This document shows positions 20,251-27,629 of a DNA stretch of 27,629 nt, piece after piece. The position numbers and the translations under genes are program-made. Source of the stretch: Dunaliella salina (taxonomy: Eukaryota > Chlorophyta > Chlorophyceae > Chlamydomonadales > Dunaliellaceae); contig MU070205.1 of assembly GCA_002284615.2 (NCBI GenBank), forward strand, positions 37,436-65,064. Direction: 5' to 3'. The notes beneath the pieces are model-generated. The model was given only the letters and a program-made list of their open reading frames with translations. It ran no database searches and was not told where the DNA came from. Positions within the stretch are counted from its first letter, which is position 1, and the number at the start of each line of letters is the position of its first letter.

Positions 20251-20254
20251 TGTC

Positions 20255-20570
20255 TTGTAACGCTGGGTGTTAAGCATACCACTACAAACTGGGCTGTGCT
20301 AAGGGAGTGTGGCCATGAGCCGCTTCAGTTTCACTGGTTCAGGTTTGTTGTCAAAGTGTATGTAATAGCATGCTGAAGTCCAACAGCGAGACGCTGAGAA
20401 GCGTGTTGAAGGCAAATTTGAACATCCATTTACGTGAGCCAGCTTGATGGACTGCCTTGGCAATGCTCAAGTAGCAGTGCTCAATTTTTAGATGCCTTCC
20501 AAGGTCTGTGGCACTGTGATTCCATTGTGCAAGCTATGCAGCAGGACACTCCTATTTCTATTCAAGAGTT
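20255..20570 (+). pseudogene. LINE A fragment 2
   Basis: The plus-strand reading resumes with TLGVKHTTTNWAVLRECGHE and PLQFHWFRF, passes several stops and frameshifts, and ends …FLDAFQGL… and QDTPISIQE at 20570. The earlier fragment ends in HMSFLK. The order matches the region between the RT thumb and the C-terminus of a non-LTR ORF2. It is cut at 20570 by LINE copy 2. Confidence 0.7.
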
Positions 20571-21474
20571 TAAAAGAAAAACTAGGTAGGCAGAGAAACT
20601 CTCCCTACATCAATTAAGGAAGAGGAGACACATTGGCTAAAAAAAGAGCCGTGTGCCCCCTCCACCACAAGGTATGAAAAAAACGATGCTAATGTGGATC
20701 TGGAGGTTTATTAGAAGCACCTGGCTCTAGAACCTGGCTGTGGGAAGTATGTTGGTTTTCAATAGCGCGGCGTGTGGTGACTAGTTTGTGGGCATATTGA
20801 ACAGAATCATTGATGGGCATGAAGTTGTTTGAATTGCTTCAGGGTATGCTCAGTGTAAATAGTTCCACCTACACCCAGGAGAATAGGGTGAATTGTGACA
20901 GCTTTAGCGTTAATAAGTTTACAAAGGTGTGCGTGCTGCTGCTTTGCTGCGTTCAGCTGATGCTCTGGCCTTGTGTCTTCACAGAACTTGATTTCTATTA
21001 GGTGCACATGGCGTTCATTCGCATACAGTTCATGGGGTTGTCTCATGCGGCTAGTTTTTGTGGTCCTCCGTGAGGAGCTGCGCAAAGCGTGACAGGAATG
21101 GGTAGGAGAAACATTGTTAGAAGTTTGTTTGGTATTAAAAGGGGTGATCAAAACAGTATCTGGTCGACTGGAGTTGAGCCTCTTTCTCTCTGGGAGGTTA
21201 CGGGGGAAGAAGTAAGCAGGTAAAGTTCTGTTTGAGGCATGTGTATGGAGTTGTAGGTTGTGTTGAGCAAGCTTAAAGTCGCTTCCTATGTCTGTGTAGA
21301 TTAGGCCTGCCCCTACAGGGCATTTACTGAGGGCTTTTGTAATCATTCTGCCTGCAATGTTATAGCGTTCAGTTTTCATGTTGGAGATGATATGGTTTTG
21401 GCAGCCTGAAAGCATGTGTAGTGCGTTGTCCAAATGATGGCAGCCTGGGAGGGGACAAGATGGATCAGTTGACC
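20571..21474 (-). mobile_element. RNH/RLE LINE, copy 2 (5'-truncated)
   Basis: Minus-strand 3' end of a LINE closely related to copy 3, with the same truncated endonuclease domain (ERYN in place of RHN, SSRPDTVLI, HLIEIKFCED). The zinc motif is CPLPGCHHLDNALHMLSGC. Relative to copy 3, about 44 bases are missing near 20815–20840 and a short cattgat is added, which breaks the C-terminus. It is flanked by AGAGTT (20565–20570 and 21475–21480), a 6-bp target duplication. Removing the element rejoins LINE A as …attcaagagttagcagatgat…. Confidence 0.85.
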
Positions 21475-21671
21475 AGAGTTAGCAGATGATCTCAGGCACA
21501 GGTTGCGAGCAGTGTGGAGAGATGTTGAGGGAGCAAACCCGCAAGACACTTTCAGTAAACTTGCAACTTACCAATCTTTCTTTGCAGTGCCTTCTGACCA
21601 CAATGTGCGTGCCCCTGCCCGTTTACAGAGACACTTGCATTTGGATTTGCCTTAACATGTCATGAGGAATG
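21475..21671 (+). pseudogene. LINE A fragment 3
   Basis: The frame continues ELADDLRHRLRAVWRDVEG, then SKLATYQSFFAVPSDHNVRA and RHLHLDLP, a TAA, then HVMRN. A strong splice-acceptor lookalike (ctttctttgcag at 21587) lies inside this reading and is not an exon border. The fragment is interrupted at 21671 by the TGTCA…TGACA element and resumes at 24416. Confidence 0.75.
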
Positions 21672-22027
21672 TGTCACACCCAGAGTGTGCTGCAACGAGA
21701 ATCTGCTGCAAGTTAGTTGAGTCGGTTGGCAGTTGTGATTGACCTTTATGTTTTACACAGCTGAGGCTGTGTTTAGGGAACTCCTCTTTCTCTTTCTCCT
21801 CTGTCTTCCTCTTGGAGAACTCGTAGTAACACCTTGATTGTCTTTAAAGGCAAATTTGGCTCGCGTATAGCCTTGTAAACTACTAGGCAGCCTTAGGGAG
21901 TAGCCCATGCCGGGCTAGCAAGCCCTCAAGCCCTTGGAGGAGGCAGCAGCAGCAGTAACAGCACTACTAGGGGAGTATTCTGCACATAGCTTAGATATCT
22001 TGCATACGCCTTAGTGGCACAGCCAAG

Positions 22028-22994
22028 AAAAGAAAAAAGAAAAAGAAAAACTACGTAGGCAGAGAAACTCTCCCTACATCAATTAAGGAGAAGGTGACAC
22101 ATTGGCTCAAAAAAAGAGCCGTGTGCCCCCTTCACCACAAGGTATGAATAAGAGAATGCTAATGTGGGTCTGGAGGGTTACTAGAAGCACCTGGCTCTAG
22201 AGCCTGGCTGTGGGAAGTATTCTTATTTTCGATAGCGCGGCGGATGGTGACTAGTTTGTGGGCATATTGAACAGAATGGGCATGAAGTTGTTGAGCAAGC
22301 TTTGTGGCACGCTGTTGATCCAATCCTAGATGTATGAGTTGCTTCAGGGTATGCTCAGTGTAAATAGTTCCACCTACACCCAGGAGAATAGGGTGAATTG
22401 TAACAGCTTTAGCGTTAATAAGTTTACGAAGGTCTGCATGCTGCTGCTTTGCTGCGTTCAACTGATGCTCTGGCCTTGTGTCTTCACAGAACTTGATTTC
22501 TATTAGGTGCACATGTCGTTCATTTGCACGAAGTTCATGGGGTTGCCTCATGCGACTAGTTCTGGTGGTCCTCCGTGAGGAGCTGCGCAAAGCGTGATGG
22601 GAATGGGTAGGAGAAACATTGTTAGAAGTATGTTTGGCATTAAAAGGGGTGATCAAAACAGCATCTGGTCGACTGGAGTTGAGTCTTTTCCTCTCTGGAA
22701 GGTTACGAGGGAAGAAGTAAGCAGGTAAAGTTCTGTTTGAGGCATGTGTAGGGAGTTGGAGGTTGTGTTGAGCAAGCTTAAAATCGCTCCCTATGTCTGT
22801 GTAGACCAGGCCTGCCCCTACAGGGCATTTGCTGAGGGCTTTTGTAATCATTCTGCCTGCAATGTTATGGCGTTCAGTTTTCATGTTGGAGATGATATGA
22901 TTTTGGCAGCCTGAGAGCATGTGTAGTGCGCTGTCCAAATGATGGCAGCCTTGGAGGGGGCAAGATGGATCAGTTGACTTTTTGAAACGCACGA
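22028..22994 (-). mobile_element. RNH/RLE LINE, copy 3 (5'-truncated, youngest)
   Basis: A 967-bp minus-strand 3' end with 3' UTR and a (T/C)-rich tail. It is flanked by ACAGCCAAG (22019–22027 and 22995–23003), which extends to about 15 bp with one mismatch (acagccaag[a/t]aaaga). This is a clear target-site duplication. Its endonuclease domain is intact, unlike copy 2, and it sits inside the LTR-like element, so it is the latest insertion in the stack. Confidence 0.9.
22159..22992 (-). CDS. LINE copy 3: zinc knuckle + R2-type endonuclease domain (partial ORF)
   Basis: 277 codons open from the truncation point to the stop. Motifs in order: C11-x4-C16-x7-H24-x4-C29 (CPLQGCHHLD … LHMLSGC), RHN at 41–43, RPD at 108–110, E165-I-K167 in HLIEIKFCED, then the conserved GVGGTIYTEHTL and RRAIEN. 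These are the nuclease core of R2-type endonucleases. The zinc motif has C-x4-C, whereas copy 1 has C-x2-C. There is no genuine start codon, because the element lost its 5' part, so it is a fragment despite the clean frame. Confidence 0.8.
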   Translation of the reverse strand: MRFKKSTDPSCPLQGCHHLDSALHMLSGCQNHIISNMKTERHNIAGRMITKALSKCPVGAGLVYTDIGSDFKLAQHNLQLPTHASNRTLPAYFFPRNLPERKRLNSSRPDAVLITPFNAKHTSNNVSPTHSHHALRSSSRRTTRTSRMRQPHELRANERHVHLIEIKFCEDTRPEHQLNAAKQQHADLRKLINAKAVTIHPILLGVGGTIYTEHTLKQLIHLGLDQQRATKLAQQLHAHSVQYAHKLVTIRRAIENKNTSHSQALEPGASSNPPDPH

Positions 22995-23060
22995 ACAGCC
23001 AAGTAAAGAGTCACTCCAGCAAAACCACGCCTTATCCATCAGCTTGCCCTCAGCCCTGTC

Positions 23061-23791
23061 CAATTTGGTAGCTATGCGCCGTAGCTGCAGTGCTTTACCG
23101 CACACATATATTCTCTAAACACCTGACAGACCTTAATTTGATTGCATCCCCTGATGGCTTGACATTCCTGGTTGTCTCTGGAGTAAATGACTTGTACGAA
23201 GTGCTACTGAGCACACATGTTGCTCGCAATTGGGGAGCATACGCAGATCCTGTGCTCACATTGCTGCAGTACCGCCCATTTATGCACACTAGAAATGACA
23301 TAAGCACACTTGCCAGTGTCCCCGTGATCACCACTGGACGCAGCCAAATTAAAACGTCAGCCACTGCGTTCCTGGTTAGCATCACCACCGCTGCAGGTAA
23401 CCTGCAGAATCGTCAGCATGACCCATACACCAAATCTGGCGTAGACACAACTGCATCACATGCATATGCCACCCACAAAGCGTCCAAGGCACACTCATGC
23501 GCAACAGCATCCTCTGCCTCAGATGCCAAACATGCATGGCATAACATACGCAACAGGTACAACAATGAAGACATGGATTTGCCCCAACGCCAAGCTGGTA
23601 ACTACAACCATGCATACACACAACAACTGCCACTCACCAAATACTTGCCATATACAATGCAAACTGCGAGGGCAAGCATTCAGCGCAGCAGGCCACCACT
23701 GCCTGTTCGCCTGGCTGCACCACCATGGAGTCAGGCAGTTCGCCCGCATGGGGGGGTGTGTTCCATGCACTCTACCCAGTGCATTAGCTAG
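23061..23791 (+). CDS. Unidentified open frame inside the LTR-like element
   Basis: About 240 codons are open without a stop, unusually long for non-coding sequence of this composition. The first 100 residues look protein-like: LIASPDGLTFLVVSGVNDLY, LSTHVARNWGAYADPVLTLL, SVPVITTGRS. A donor-like gcag|gtaacc at 23397 could end an exon there; the following part is His/Thr/Ala-rich. The SPDG piece recalls WD40 blades, but one motif is not sufficient. It begins about 60 bases after the nested LINE insertion, so its 5' part may have been displaced. Family unknown. Confidence 0.35.
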
Positions 23792-24415
23792 AGCATGCAG
23801 GCGAACGTGCCTGCCTATGACAACCAGCGTATCTAAACGGCAGGCTTGGTCCCAGAGCAAGCGAGGCTAGTTACTTTAGGCCTGCTGTATAGAATCATGC
23901 ATCTACCTTGTTGCGCATGAGCATCAGCATATGGCCCGCCCTACTGACCCTCAGGTGCAGCAGATGATTTATTGACTTGATTTCTGCTCTCATCTCAGTG
24001 TGTATGCTGTGCATGCAAACTTGTTGTACGGGCGTGCAAATTCATCTCACTTAATTGTTGAAAAATTAACGTTGCTGAGTGCACCTGCAAATTAATTTAC
24101 CATCATTGAGACCTGGCAGATTTGTTTTAAGACTTCTGTCTGTGCTGATTTATTTGAGTAAGCTTCTGGCTGTGCTATATGGATTTGCCAGCCTCACTCA
24201 CGTGGCTGGGGGGTTGTTCTTGGCAAGGAGTTGAATCAAACATTAATTTTTGTTTATCGACTGGATGGTGTTGATTTTCTTTGGTCCACCTGCCTACACT
24301 CAGTTGCCATGCCGTTGGTATCTCTGCGCTTTCATAACTTCATGCTTGAGATAGGGGGGTTGTAGCATGGCAAACTGGGACACTGTTTTGGCTGCGTCAG
24401 TTTCTCAGCCTGACA

Positions 24416-24876
24416 AATGTTAGCCGTTTCAGACTTCCAGCACACACCTTAAAGGTGGAAACAGCGGGATACTCGGAACTCTCTCTTATGTGATCGCTGT
24501 CCTTGTGATGAGGTACAAGATGAAGCACACACCCTTTTGGTGTGCAGAGACCCAGATGTATGTGCTCTGAGGAGAAAATATGCTCCATTGCTCCATTGTT
24601 CAATTCCTGTACTGATTTTTCAATGGAGCAACCTATCTACAGAAACAAGCTAGTGTCTAGGACGTTCACGATTTCCACTTACAACAACCTTTATTTTTAT
24701 GTTTCCGAGTTTATAGACATTATGTTGGCTGGCGAGGACCAGTCACAGGCCGATCAGCCAAACACTCTGGCTGAAGGTCCACCCATGAAAATCTGTTAAA
24801 CTGTAAGCTGATTTCAAGTGGTATTCTTGTGTGCAGCTTCACACCTCTTCATGCCTGCGTAGTTTTTCTTTTCTTT
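24416..24876 (+). pseudogene. LINE A fragment 4: C-terminal Cys/His motif and 3' end
   Basis: The reading resumes NVSRFRLPAHTLKVETAGY, shifts frame, then gives CDRCPCDEVQDEAHTLLVC. This is the C…C…H-x4-C motif found at the C-terminus of many non-LTR ORF2 proteins. It continues LRRKYAPLL, and in another frame ADQPNTLAEG before the stop near 24799. The 3' UTR ends with CGTAGTTTTTCTTTTCTTT at 24858–24876. That is the same sense-strand tail as the three RNH/RLE LINE copies. Confidence 0.78.
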
Positions 24877-25261
24877 CATACGGGGAGGAATTCTTAAAAC
24901 CATTAGCTTGAAAGAGATGACATTTCAAGTCCTCACAGAATGTCAAAATGACAAAATGTACATTGTGTCCCCCCAAGGATGTTGTTCATGAACATAAAAC
25001 GGTTTAAAACCTGTTCTAACTTTTCGCAAACGTTTGAATGGCACTTCGTAAAACTTTATGCCCTCTGCCAAAAACGATCCCCTTTACATTCCTAACACCC
25101 TCCTGACACCCACCTTACACCCCTTCCACTCCGCCTGACGCCCAGATTTTCCTTGTCCCCATCAACGTTTGTACAAGAGGGGACAAGGGGGAAAGGTGAG
25201 ACAGGTGGTTGAGGTGCAGTTACCCCCTCCTCAGCCTCCCTGCCTACAGGCAAATGCCTTT

Positions 25262-25335
25262 CGAACCGTTTGTTGGACCTCGAACTTTGTCGAACCGTTT
25301 GTTGGACCTCGAACTTCGTCGAACCGTTCGCGGAC
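25262..25335. repeat. 29-bp tandem repeat, about 2.5 copies
   Basis: Units start at 25262, 25291 and 25320 with cgaaccgtttgttggacctc. The first two are nearly identical (one substitution) and the third diverges after ten bases. The ttcgtc/gtcgaacc words recall the cluster at 15740–16010. Around it, 24880–26390 has no gene I can support. A 132-codon minus-strand frame (25734–25336) is open but matches nothing recognised. Confidence 0.85.
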
Positions 25336-26391
25336 TTAATTGGTCAGACCGGCGAAGGTCAGGCCCAACCTTGGTACACATAATTGTACAACACGCTGAA
25401 CCTCTTCCAAACGATCTCTAGGTAGTTCACCACACCTAAGCCTGGCTTGCCTCAGGCAGCGAAGGGCAAGGCCAGCAAATGCGACACCAAAAGAGGGGCA
25501 TCCTAGATAGATGGACGAGTTGGGGCCTCTCGATGCCATTGCTGTACCTACAAATTGTTTCCTGCCGCCGCCATCATAAAATCCCAGCCTTAGCTTGTGG
25601 TTCTGCCTAGGACATGCCAAGAAGAGGTTGCCCAGGTGACAGGTGCAGGAGGAGCACTCTCTTGCCGGGATGCTCACACTCTCTTCATGAAGGCTAAGAC
25701 TCCCTTCCTCAGCCAAGGCATCTGCTCGCAACACTTGCCACTCCTCATTGCTTGAGACGCAAGCGGAAAGGTCCTTTCAGTGTGCGGATGTCAACGACCT
25801 ACACAAGAGAAAAGTTGAGCGCAGCTAAGCTCCACTAAGCGCATGGCATCAAGTTCCCTCGGCCAAAGACACAAAGACTTCATGAAGGCTGGTTCACACG
25901 AGAGCCCTTTTCATGGTTGCATAGGATTGTATCTTTCTTGGTTGGTCACACTGGTCTGAGGCTCTATGCCCTCCCTTCTAATTAAAAAGACGGATGTGAA
26001 GACAAGTATGAGGCCCTTTGTTTGCTGCCAACCTTGACCGATCCTTCAAACAAAGTGGGGGAGCACACTTACATTGCACTGCTCCCTGCATCATGATGGA
26101 GGCACCATCTCTTGGAGTGATGCTTTGATTTAAGAGACTGGAACAAAAATAGTGGAAGGGCCAAGGAGGGTCAGGGTTGCAGCACTTCCTTCCTCCTAAG
26201 ACCCTACCTTTGAGAAGTGCTCTCTTATTCCAATTACACTTCTGAACAGCTCAATGCACTCACACAATGCAAACACAACCCAAAACTCACTGGTGCATAA
26301 TGCACAATCCACTACTTGAATGCTTGCCTGCCCCAGGCCAGCACTCTAACGTCTTTGAGAAATACAGTTGCCCTTCTGCACCCTACGCAAC

Positions 26392-26438
26392 CTCTTCTGA
26401 AAATTTGAATTGAATTTGAAAATTTTCAAGAGTCTCAT
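26392..26438 (-). other. AT-rich hairpin just 3' of the DUF3253 stop (possible SECIS)
   Basis: On the minus strand CTCTTGAAAATTT and AAATTTTCAGAAGAG pair with a two-base bulge around a 13-base loop containing unpaired AA. ATGA lies at 26438–26435, immediately before the stem, and GA lies on the 3' arm. These elements recall the AUGA…AA…GA core of eukaryotic SECIS elements, but the quartet alignment is imperfect. The hairpin starts within ten bases of the stop codon. It may be only an AT-rich palindrome. Confidence 0.3.
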
Positions 26439-26444
26439 GGCTCT

Positions 26445-26690
26445 TCAGCGCACCTGCCCCTTTTGCGTTGCTTGCAGCACACCCTCATCACACAGGCGGG
26501 CGGCGGCCCTCCGCGTGGGATCCATCAGGGACCGCCAAGCGTCTGAGCCCCCACTGGATGCCCCCTTGCGCTTCTTGGCTTGACGTTCGTCAGTACCTGG
26601 TTCGCTTTGCGCACAAGCACCAGATCTGCTCCCGGAGCCTGATCCGCTCCCAGACGCCCCCCCACGCTGGGAGACCAGACGTCTGGGAGC
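26445..26690 (-). CDS. DUF3253 protein, last exon
   Basis: This exon begins after a strong acceptor (cacttcccgctctgcag, AG ending at 26691) in phase 0 with APRRLVSQRGG, continuing PSE from the upstream exon as PSE-APRRL (family PSEVARxL). A Gly/Ser-rich insert and a basic patch KKRK follow. The hallmark second half of DUF3253 comes next: SDAWRSLMDPTRRAAARLCD and EGVLQATQKGQVR, then TGA. The family is a small winged-helix-like domain of unknown function, usually about 80 residues. The roughly 45-residue insert is unusual. The C-terminal VDP…GPIRLR extension seen in bacterial members is missing unless CAG|gtgcgc is used as a donor. Confidence 0.75.
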   Translation of the reverse strand, partial: APRRLVSQRGGASGSGSGSGSRSGACAQSEPGTDERQAKKRKGASSGGSDAWRSLMDPTRRAAARLCDEGVLQATQKGQVR

Positions 26691-27397
26691 CTGCAGAGCG
26701 GGAAGTGCAGGGAACGAGCAGGCCATTCAAGTCTAAGCAGCGAATGATAGTACGGCTGCATGTGTACGGAATGAAACTTTGGATCCAGCAGGCAATCCAA
26801 GTCTTTGGCATGTAGCATCTGGCATTGCGGCTGCCAGCATAAGATACTGAAACTTTCCTCTCCTCTTCATTTTCACGGGCTTTTGGAGGGGAGATGTGGG
26901 GTGCGCGGCGGTGGAGAGCAGGAGAAGGAGAGTCTGAGCGCCCAGGAGTATGGCGGACAACCCTCCAGATCTTCATTCGCTCTGTTTCTGGCCCTCGCCT
27001 CGGCTAGCTGTGTCTTGCGTAGGCTTCGAGGGCCTTTTGGTAAGGCCCATGCTAGATTGCAAGCTGGGGTTCCTCCTTTAATGCACGCGATCTCTGGCCT
27101 TAACCTTCTCTTTGTCTTTCCAGCATTGCACGGGGCTCAAGATCTTCCTGGTGGTATGCATACAGCTGAACTGAAAAGCAGTCCAGCATGTTCTGGTGGA
27201 TGATCCCAGGATCTGTTGTGAGGGAGGTGAGGGTGCATGGGAGAGCAAGTGGGACAGTGGAGAACATAAGGAAAGATACAGCAGTTTGGTTGAAACAATG
27301 AAACGCTGCTAATACGAAAAGACCTCTGGGATTTAAGACGGCAAGCGCTGGAGCGCTGACTTCATGCAATTCTATGATTGAACGTCGCACCACTTGC

Positions 27398-27571
27398 CTC
27401 TGAGGGTCAGCATGTTGAAGTGATTGCCCGCGAGCGCAGGATCTCAAGGATGACCCTGCCCAGCTGCTGCTCAACGCCTTCAGTTGCTATGTCCTCTTGC
27501 TGCCCATGAACAGGCTGCGTTTGCGAAGCATCTTTGTCCTGTCCTCCTGGCTCCGACTTCCGCTGCGAGAT
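27398..27571 (-). CDS. DUF3253 protein, upstream exon with in-frame UGA
   Basis: The reading QRKSEPGGQDKDASQTQPVH … EDIATEGVEQQLGRVILEIL, then RSRAITSTC, reaches a TGA at 27409–27407. It continues PSE to a classical GC donor (cagag|gcaagt, GC at 27397–27396). The match to DUF3253 (ILxLLxxRxPGxTICPSEVAR) places the UGA exactly at the conserved Cys before Pro-Ser-Glu. Reading resumes in phase at 26690. The intron is 707 bases, GC–AG. The start codon lies further upstream and was not found; a (TG)n tract begins 20 bases beyond. Either the residue is selenocysteine or the gene is inactivated. Confidence 0.6.
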
Positions 27572-27587
27572 GTGGATGCAAATGCGC

Positions 27588-27590
<3 letters not shown>

Positions 27591-27629
<39 letters not shown>
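27591..27629. repeat. (TG)n microsatellite at contig end
   Basis: An uninterrupted TG tract runs to the last base. It mirrors the CA tract at the other end of the window. Confidence 0.98.

Larger units (their letters stand above)
17279..20254 (-). mobile_element. RNase H + R2-type-endonuclease LINE, copy 1 (5'-truncated)
   Basis: This is the largest of three related minus-strand elements. In element order it has a methyltransferase-like region (20250–19300), RNase H (about 19035–18640), a Cys/His zinc knuckle (18220–18168) and the restriction-like endonuclease domain to 17399. A 3' UTR follows and ends in a pyrimidine-rich tail whose complement is aaaagaaaagaaaaactac at 17279 onward. Reverse transcriptase is missing, lost by 5' truncation. 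The right boundary is set by LINE A host sequence, which reads TLGVK again from about 20255. Disruptions are an in-frame TAA at 19534–19536 and a frameshift near 18226–18245. Confidence 0.85.
21672..24415. mobile_element. TGTCA…TGACA element with 4-bp target duplication (LTR-like)
   Basis: LINE A is split at AATG (21668–21671 and 24416–24419). The intervening sequence starts TGTCACACCCAG and ends CAGCCTGACA, so it has TG…CA ends within a 5-bp inverted repeat. These are typical of an LTR, and the duplication length fits integrase. Subtracting the nested LINE copy 3 leaves about 1.76 kb. No integrase, protease or RT is visible, so a solo LTR or a short non-autonomous element is likely. A 240-codon plus-strand open frame lies within it. 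Confidence 0.6.

Noticed and set aside
20255..20277. First residues of the 247-codon minus-strand ORF of LINE copy 1
   Set aside because: They are antisense to LINE A (TLGVKH), so the ORF reads across the element boundary into host sequence.
21538..21653. Apparent terminal exon after a strong acceptor at 21587
   Set aside because: The reading continues through the 'acceptor' from the LINE A sequence upstream, so it is retrotransposon coding sequence.
25336..25734. 132-codon minus-strand frame
   Set aside because: No recognisable motif. It begins in the 29-bp tandem repeat region and lacks splice or start support.
1..27629. CRISPR arrays, operons, ribosome binding sites or prophage
   Set aside because: The sequence is eukaryotic. 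The repeats are microsatellites and transposons, with no regularly spaced repeat–spacer pattern.

Overview
The window is eukaryotic nuclear DNA. It has no bacterial-style gene packing. Open frames break at GT–AG boundaries, long (CA)n/(TG)n tracts recur, and about half of the annotated sequence is mobile-element debris. A green alga or a relative is the most likely source: the RNase H plus R2-type endonuclease LINE resembles the Dualen/RandI group described from Chlamydomonas, and compact GT–AG introns separate short phase-0 exons. The species cannot be named from sequence alone. A few N bases (around 3317–3377, 19497 and 19912) mark uncertain sequence. Both ends stop inside dinucleotide repeats, so this looks like a complete assembly contig broken at microsatellites.

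Left part (1–9.1 kb): scattered plus-strand exons of at least one unrecognised gene. The best are 1557–1670, 2480–2596 and 2898–2961, which join in phase 0. A complete 1684-bp PIF/Harbinger DNA transposon (3086–4769, TAA target duplication) lies just downstream; its transposase is broken. A likely VAP-type MSP first exon starts at 5084 and an isolated helical exon lies at 7275–7363. A MITE-like inverted-repeat element (about 7478–7999) and a CTG/GCA-rich minisatellite (8270–8516) follow.

Middle (9.1–15.7 kb): mostly without recognisable genes. It holds a dispersed repeat (10190–10375, sister of 5895–6082), two tRNA-like modules head to head (10644–10760), a (TG)n tract, and a plus-strand gene ending in a ubiquitin-like domain whose last three exons join cleanly (14192–14320, 14507–14646, 14918–14981).

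Right-centre (16.7–24.9 kb): a nested retrotransposon pile. An old plus-strand LINE ('LINE A', with an RT YADD box and a C-terminal Cys/His motif) is cut into four pieces by three insertions. The first is a minus-strand LINE of a second type (copy 1, with a methyltransferase-like region, RNase H, zinc knuckle and R2-type endonuclease). The second is a 5'-truncated sister (copy 2). The third is a 2744-bp TGTCA…TGACA element that itself received another truncated sister (copy 3). Target duplications support copies 2 and 3 and the 2.7-kb element.

Right end (25–27.6 kb): a minus-strand gene for a DUF3253 protein, whose two exons join in phase across a GC–AG intron. An in-frame UGA sits where the family has its conserved Cys, so it is either a selenocysteine candidate or a broken gene.
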